Shown: piece after piece, positions 39,633 through 43,703 of the stretch
Layout of the letters: each line of letters opens with the position of its first letter
Position numbering within the stretch: the stretch's first letter is position 1
The notes under the pieces: generated by a model
The model's input: only the letters and a program-made list of their open reading frames with translations
Told to the model about the DNA's origin: nothing
Database searches by the model: none
NCBI GenBank assembly: GCA_900544235.1
Contig: UQUL01000017.1
Coordinates: 1 to 43,703 of the forward strand
DNA length: 43,703 bases
Origin: an uncultured Collinsella sp.
GTDB lineage: Bacteria > Actinomycetota > Coriobacteriia > Coriobacteriales > Coriobacteriaceae
Direction of reading: 5' to 3'
Translations under genes and position numbers: made by a program

Positions 39633-40988
39633 TTAGTAGGTGCGATCGTTGAGCGTGCTCCAGAGCTTCTTGGACTCAGCCATGGTCCACGCGTTGATCT
39701 TTTCCTCATCGATACCGACGAACTCGCGATCCTTGTACAGGACCTTGCCGTTGATGATGGTGGTGCGGCAGTTTTTGCCCATCATGCCAAAGAGCATGTG
39801 GCCGTCGATGTTCTCCTCGCTCAGCGGCGTAAAGGGCTTGTAGTCCATAACGATGACGTCGGCGGCAGCGCCGGCCTCGAGCACGCCGAGCTTGCGATCG
39901 AAGTACTTGCTGGCCATCTTGGCGTTGTTCTCGAACAGCATGGTCATGGCCTCGCACCAGCCCACGTTGGGCATGGCGGCGTTGTGGCGCTGAATGATCA
40001 GGAAGACCTTGAGGCTCTCGAGCATATCGTGGGTGTAGGCGTCGGTGCCCATGCACACGGGGATGCCGCGGCGGAAGAACTCGAGCACGGGGGCGCAGCC
40101 CACGGCGTTGCCCATATTGGATTCGGGGTTGTTGACCAGCCAGGTGCCGGACTCCTTGACGATATCCATCTCGGCGGGCGTCACGTGGATGCAGTGGCCG
40201 AGCATGGTGTCGGGACCGAGCAGGTTGTGCTGCAGCAGGCGCTCGACGGGGCTGATACCGCCGCGGTTGAGGCGGGAGTCCCACACGTCGTTCATGCCCT
40301 CGCACACGTGGATGTGGAAACCGGTCAGGCCGTTGTTGGCCTCGGCCATCTTGTCCATGGTCTCGTCCGACAGCGTAAAGGTGGCGTGACCGCCAAACAT
40401 GGCGGCGATCATGTGGTTGTCGTTATCGCGACGCTCCTTGGCGGCCCACTGGGCAAACTCGGCGTTCTCGGCAATGGCCTGGTCGCATTTTTCCTGGCCG
40501 CGGCGATCGGAGACCTCGTAGCACAGGCACGAACGCATGCCCAGCTCCTGAGCTGCATCCTTAATGGTAAAGAGGCTTCCCGGGATCTCGCAGAAGCTCG
40601 CGTGGTGATCGAAGATCGTGGTGACGCCGTCGCGGATGGAGTCCAGGATCGTGGCATAGGCGCTGGCCTTGGTACCGTCGAGCGTCAGGTTGTCGTCGAT
40701 CTTCCACCACTGCTGCTCAAGATTCTCCAGGAAGTTGGTGGGGTTGCAGCCCTTAATGGCAAGGCCGCGGGCCAGACCCGAGTAGATGTGGGTGTGGCAG
40801 TTGATGAGTCCGGGCATGATGAGGTTGCCCCGGGCGTCGACGTACTCGGCATCCGGGTACTTGGCCTTGAGCTCGCACTCGGGGCCCACTTCGATGATCG
40901 TATCTCCGTCAATGGCGACCGCACCGTTTGGAATGAACGGGGCCTGAGCATTGCGGGTAAAGACGGAACCGTTAGCGACCAGAAGCAT
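39633..40988 (-). CDS. ssnA: putative aminohydrolase SsnA
   Basis: SsnA is an amidohydrolase-superfamily deaminase-like protein of the purine cluster; the substrate is probably an amino-purine or a ring intermediate. The metal motif NCHTHIYSG is near residue 62, HIHVCEG near 225, GHCIHVT near 270 and the metal Asp is in CMGTDAYTHDM near 305. I chose the ATG at 40988 (451 residues, MLLVANGSVFTRN) because AGGGAG lies five bases upstream; the longer frame includes that site. It follows uacT by about 195 bases. Confidence 0.92.
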   Translation of the reverse strand: MLLVANGSVFTRNAQAPFIPNGAVAIDGDTIIEVGPECELKAKYPDAEYVDARGNLIMPGLINCHTHIYSGLARGLAIKGCNPTNFLENLEQQWWKIDDNLTLDGTKASAYATILDSIRDGVTTIFDHHASFCEIPGSLFTIKDAAQELGMRSCLCYEVSDRRGQEKCDQAIAENAEFAQWAAKERRDNDNHMIAAMFGGHATFTLSDETMDKMAEANNGLTGFHIHVCEGMNDVWDSRLNRGGISPVERLLQHNLLGPDTMLGHCIHVTPAEMDIVKESGTWLVNNPESNMGNAVGCAPVLEFFRRGIPVCMGTDAYTHDMLESLKVFLIIQRHNAAMPNVGWCEAMTMLFENNAKMASKYFDRKLGVLEAGAAADVIVMDYKPFTPLSEENIDGHMLFGMMGKNCRTTIINGKVLYKDREFVGIDEEKINAWTMAESKKLWSTLNDRTY

Positions 40989-41183
40989 AAATGCTCCCTT
41001 CAACATCAGGGGCGGGGTTTGACACCTCTGACATGGCGGAGTGCGAAGCGCCGGCCTACACCGGAAACGGGCCCTCTCCCGTCAACGCTTCACCAAAGGG
41101 ACAAACCCTTTGAAGTGCGGCTTGGCACCGCATGACGTCGGCGGACGAGGCGATGCGCCCGCCGACGAATAGCACCGAATTGG
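40989..41183. other. gap between uacT and ssnA with hairpins
   Basis: Contains CAAAGGG-ACAAA-CCCTTTG (41094-41112) and CGTCGGCGG/CCGCCGACG (41136-41167, close to the uacT stop). Neither has a T-run. They may attenuate transcription into ssnA or stabilise the uacT mRNA. Confidence 0.4.
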
Positions 41184-42578
41184 TTACTTCTTGCTCTCGG
41201 GCAAGACCAGATCCACGGCAGCGTCCTTGGCAGCATCGATGTGCTGAGCCACGACCGGCGTCTGCGGAAGGATCAGGTTAAGGACAATGGCCATGATGGC
41301 GGTGGGGGTTACGGCATTGGAGCCGATGACGGTGGACACCCAGGTGGGCATACCCTCACCGGCAAGGCAACCGCTGGCCATCCAGATACCCAGGCCAAAG
41401 ACGACGGAGGTACCGACGATGGTGGTGGTGCGCTGCGTGAGGCCCTCGCGGGTGAACATGCGCACGCCGTTCATGGTGATGGTGCCAAAGACGCCGACGG
41501 TCGCGCCGCCGATGACGGGCTGCGGGATAGCGGAAAGGACGGCAGAGAGCTGCGGGAACAGGCCGGCGATGGCAAAGACGGCCGCGATGATCACAAAGAC
41601 CCACTTGTTGACGACCTTGTTGGAGCAGATGATGCCCACGTTCTGGCCAAGGGCGCTGGTGGGAAGACCGCCCAGCAGGCCGCCGACCATAGAGGTGAGG
41701 CCCTGGGACACGATAGCGCCGGAGAGCTCGCGCTCGGTGGGCATACGGTCGATGGAGCCCAGGCAGGCAGCAGAGACGTCGCCGATAACCTGGATGGCAA
41801 CCATGGGGAACACGACGGCGAGGGTAATGCAGACCTCGGGATCAAACTCGAGCGCATAGGGCATGAGCTTGGGAAGGGCGAAGACCTGGGCGGTGGCGAC
41901 GCTGGAGAAGTCGATCATGCCAAAGGGGATGGAGACGATCATACCAACGATCATGCCAAAGAACACGGATCCCAGCTTGAGCGTGCCCTTGCCAAAGTTG
42001 GCGAGCGCAAAGACCACGGCGAAGGTGATAAGAGCGACGCACCAGGCCTGCGGGGTGCCCCACAGCGGCGTACCCATACCGCCGGCCATATACTTGACAG
42101 CCGTGGGATAGAGAGAGACGCCAATGGAGAAGATGACCGTACCGGTCACGACAGGCGGGAACAGCCACTTGATCTTGCTGTAAGCCAGACCAAAGAGGAC
42201 CGCGACGGCGCCGCCGACGATCTCGCCACCCAGCAGCGCACCAAAGCTAAAGCCCGAGGCACCCATGGCCTGCAGGGCCGGCAGGAACGCAAACGAAACG
42301 CCCATGACGATGGGCAGGCCGCCGCCGATGCGACGGAAGGGAGCGAAGGCCTGAAGGGCCGTGTCGATCGCCGAAAGAATGAGCGCGACCTGGATGATGT
42401 CGGTGCTCTGCTGGCTATTAAAGCCGTAGACGCCGGCCATGATGACCGCCGGGGTAATGATGCCGGCAAACGATGCCAGTACGTGCTGAAGGGCACACGG
42501 GATCATTTCCTTAACGGGAGGCATGCCTTCGCGAGTGAACAGGGCTTCAGTGCCGTTCGTAACCGTCTCCTGGGTCAT
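41184..42578 (-). CDS. NCS2 family purine (xanthine/uric acid) permease
   Basis: A 464-residue nucleobase:cation symporter-2 with about 14 hydrophobic segments. It starts after a short soluble end with PVKEMIPCALQHVLASFAGI and has the family motif region VFPMVAIQVIGDVSAA and the signature GGLLGGLPTSALGQNVG (near 305-321) that contains the NCS2 substrate-site QN. E. coli UacT/YgfU is the cluster homologue, so urate or xanthine uptake is likely. ATG at 42578; GGTGG upstream. Its promoter (42666-42694) overlaps a Fur-like box. It is the first gene of module B. Confidence 0.9.
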   Translation of the reverse strand: MTQETVTNGTEALFTREGMPPVKEMIPCALQHVLASFAGIITPAVIMAGVYGFNSQQSTDIIQVALILSAIDTALQAFAPFRRIGGGLPIVMGVSFAFLPALQAMGASGFSFGALLGGEIVGGAVAVLFGLAYSKIKWLFPPVVTGTVIFSIGVSLYPTAVKYMAGGMGTPLWGTPQAWCVALITFAVVFALANFGKGTLKLGSVFFGMIVGMIVSIPFGMIDFSSVATAQVFALPKLMPYALEFDPEVCITLAVVFPMVAIQVIGDVSAACLGSIDRMPTERELSGAIVSQGLTSMVGGLLGGLPTSALGQNVGIICSNKVVNKWVFVIIAAVFAIAGLFPQLSAVLSAIPQPVIGGATVGVFGTITMNGVRMFTREGLTQRTTTIVGTSVVFGLGIWMASGCLAGEGMPTWVSTVIGSNAVTPTAIMAIVLNLILPQTPVVAQHIDAAKDAAVDLVLPESKK

Positions 42579-42930
42579 TTGACCACCAATCCTCGAAGTA
42601 GTTGTTTTCGCATCTAACGCTCTATTGTGACGCAGTGCGGGGTTGAGGTTGTGCCTTCATTGCATATCGTATTAAAGATGATTCTCATTCTCAATAATAA
42701 TTTTTTGTTATCAGACCATTCTTCAGCTGAAATAACGCATTTCCGCAGGTCAGGAAAGTGTCTGGTCAAAATAACATCTAACTTTTCTTTTGGTCAACCG
42801 TTTACCGCTAAATTCCTACCGTTCGTCTGCATTACGCAATGTACCTGCGGATATACGAGATGGTGGGCAGCGTGTTACCATGAGAAAAAATTGTTATGAA
42901 CATTTCCGTTTTCACCCAAAGGAGTTGCCC
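42579..42930. promoter_or_regulatory. divergent control region of uacT-type permease and regulator
   Basis: A 352-bp AT-rich region with no supported gene. It carries the permease promoter with a Fur-like box. It also has a weak plus-strand promoter candidate (TTGTTA at about 42706, 17 bases, TGAAAT) and two direct TGGTCAA repeats (42763-42769 and 42791-42797, 28 bases apart) that may serve the regulator's own control. Confidence 0.5.
42666..42694 (-). promoter_or_regulatory. permease promoter overlapped by a Fur-like box
   Basis: On the minus strand TTGAGA (42689-42694, 5 of 6) is followed after 17 bases by TACGAT (42666-42671, 4 of 6). The same stretch reads GAGAATGAGAATCATC (42677-42692), which matches the Fur consensus GATAATGATAATCATT at 13 of 16 positions. 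Repression of the iron-sulfur-rich module by a Fur-family protein when metal is plentiful, or another metal response, would follow. Confidence 0.5.
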
Positions 42931-43587
42931 GTGAACGAGACCGTACGCCGCTTTTTGCCGATGGTCGATTTTCTGGAGCAGATACTCGGCAAAAACAGCG
43001 AAATCGTGCTGCACGATTTCTCGGATCCCGACCACGCCATCGTCGATATTCGCAACGGCATCGTGAGCGGCCGCAAGGTCGGCGGCCCCGCCACCGATCT
43101 GGCGCTCAAGATCATGCACGACCCCAAGTATCGCGACCTGCCGTTTATTACGGGCTACGAGGGGCGCGGTGCCGGCGGCAAGACGTTGGAGTCGGCGACG
43201 TACTTTATCCGCGAGAATGACGAGATCGTCGGTATGCTCTGCGTCAACACCGACCTCTCGACCGTACGCTCCATCAACGCCATGGCGCAGCAGCTCATGG
43301 CGTGCTTCGACGCGGCGCCGACGCGCACGGAGCCCGCCCCTATCGAGGTCGAAAGCCTTTCGGAGTCCACACAGGAGCTCATCGACCGCAGCATTGCCGA
43401 GTTGCTGAGCGCGCGCGGGCTGGATGTAGCGTCGCTTGGTCAGAGCGACCGCGTGGACGTCATTCGCCACCTCAACGGCAACGGGGTGTTCATGCTCAAG
43501 GGCGCCGTGGCCTGCGCCGCCACCGCGCTGGGCATCTCGGAGCCCAGCGTCTACCGCTACCTGCAAAAAGTTCGCAAGGAGGGCTAA
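42931..43587 (+). CDS. YheO-type PAS-HTH transcriptional regulator
   Basis: A 218-residue paralogue of the regulator at 21513-22166. The PAS-like YheO domain shows SEIVLHDFSDPDHAIVDIRN, GIVSGRKVGGPATDL and IVGMLCVNTDLST; the HTH_22 end shows VDVIRHLNGNGVFMLKGAVA then LGISEPSVYRYLQKVR. I chose the GTG at 42931 with AAGGAG seven bases upstream. It is divergent from the permease gene, as its paralogue is from ygeX, so it is the probable regulator of module B. Confidence 0.85.
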   Translation: MNETVRRFLPMVDFLEQILGKNSEIVLHDFSDPDHAIVDIRNGIVSGRKVGGPATDLALKIMHDPKYRDLPFITGYEGRGAGGKTLESATYFIRENDEIVGMLCVNTDLSTVRSINAMAQQLMACFDAAPTRTEPAPIEVESLSESTQELIDRSIAELLSARGLDVASLGQSDRVDVIRHLNGNGVFMLKGAVACAATALGISEPSVYRYLQKVRKEG

Positions 43588-43648
43588 CGAGCAAAATGGA
43601 GCGCGGCTCCACAAGCGATCCGTCACTTAACAAAAGACCCTGCAGCTC

Positions 43649-43672
43649 TGAACTGCACCCCAAAACTTGGAC
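43649..43672 (+). mobile_element. probable left end of an IS3-family element
   Basis: TGAACTGCACCCCAAAACTT followed by GGAC closely matches the terminal inverted repeat type of IS3-family elements (IS150-like TGNACTGCACCCCAAAAGTTGGAC). It is 60 bases past the regulator's stop codon. The body of the element would lie outside the window. Confidence 0.5.
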
Positions 43673-43703
43673 GGCTTAAATAAGAACTACGCCGCAAGGG
43701 ACT

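Noticed and set aside
1..43703. tRNA, rRNA, riboswitch and selenocysteine (SECIS) elements
   Set aside because: None could be recognised by eye. The xanthine dehydrogenase-like gene has no in-frame TGA, as expected for labile selenium rather than selenocysteine.

Overview
The window reads as the chromosome of a high-GC, anaerobic gut actinobacterium of the class Coriobacteriia, most likely Collinsella or a close relative. This rests on the ribosomal gene order, the GC-rich codon use, the frequent GTG/TTG starts and an accessory purine-degradation gene set. No 16S rRNA or tRNA gene was seen, so the genus is an inference.

Region 1 (about 1-11,910, all minus strand) is the distal half of the spc operon followed by the alpha operon: rplE, rpsN, rpsH, rplF, rplR, rpsE, rpmD, rplO, secY, adk, map, infA, rpmJ, rpsM, rpsK, rpsD, rpoA, rplQ. 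A strong intrinsic terminator follows rplQ, then come truA and a family-2 glycosyltransferase. The usual upstream partners (rplX, rplN, rpsQ, rpmC, rplP, rpsC) are absent: the operon starts at rplE behind its own candidate promoter.

Regions 2 and 4 are two halves of one metabolic system, the selenium-dependent molybdenum hydroxylase / anaerobic purine (urate) catabolism cluster known from E. coli (ygeW-ygfK-ssnA-xdhD-yqeB-yqeC) and gut anaerobes. Module A (12,222-21,235) holds an XdhC-type maturation factor, yqeB, divergent yqeC, a hydantoinase (ygeZ), a MocA-type cytidylyltransferase, the carbamoyltransferase ygeW, the M20 hydrolase ygeY and diaminopropionate ammonia-lyase ygeX. Module B (33,203-42,578) holds the Se-dependent xanthine dehydrogenase-like enzyme, a multi-cluster ferredoxin, ygfK, ssnA and an NCS2 purine permease. 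Each module ends at its upstream edge with a divergent YheO-type (PAS + HTH) regulator (21,513-22,166 and 42,931-43,587). The permease imports the purine, the molybdo-selenoenzyme with ferredoxin and YgfK does the redox step, and SsnA, hydantoinase, YgeW, YgeY and YgeX would open and dismantle the ring to carbamoyl phosphate, ammonia and pyruvate-level products. XdhC-like, YqeB, YqeC and MocA make and load the cofactor.

Region 3 (about 22,200-33,200) is a 12-kb accessory island between the modules. It holds a proline-rich membrane protein, two uncharacterised proteins, a three-repeat sortase-anchored surface protein (LAATG motif), a DEDDh exonuclease, a small hydrophobic peptide gene behind a LexA-like box, one full and one truncated tandem copy of an IS110/IS1111-type element with a candidate bridge (seek) RNA region, and an AAA+ ATPase with a DUF234-type end. 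The ATPase gene is bracketed by arrays of a 62-bp imperfect-palindrome repeat and preceded by a perfect 25-bp inverted repeat. A 67-69 bp palindrome occurs on both sides of the yqeB/yqeC block, and a probable IS3-family end lies at the right edge.

The metabolic system is known. The less explained material is the non-coding structure: the 62-bp arrays, the large palindromes, the IS tandem junction and the Fur-like box on the permease promoter.
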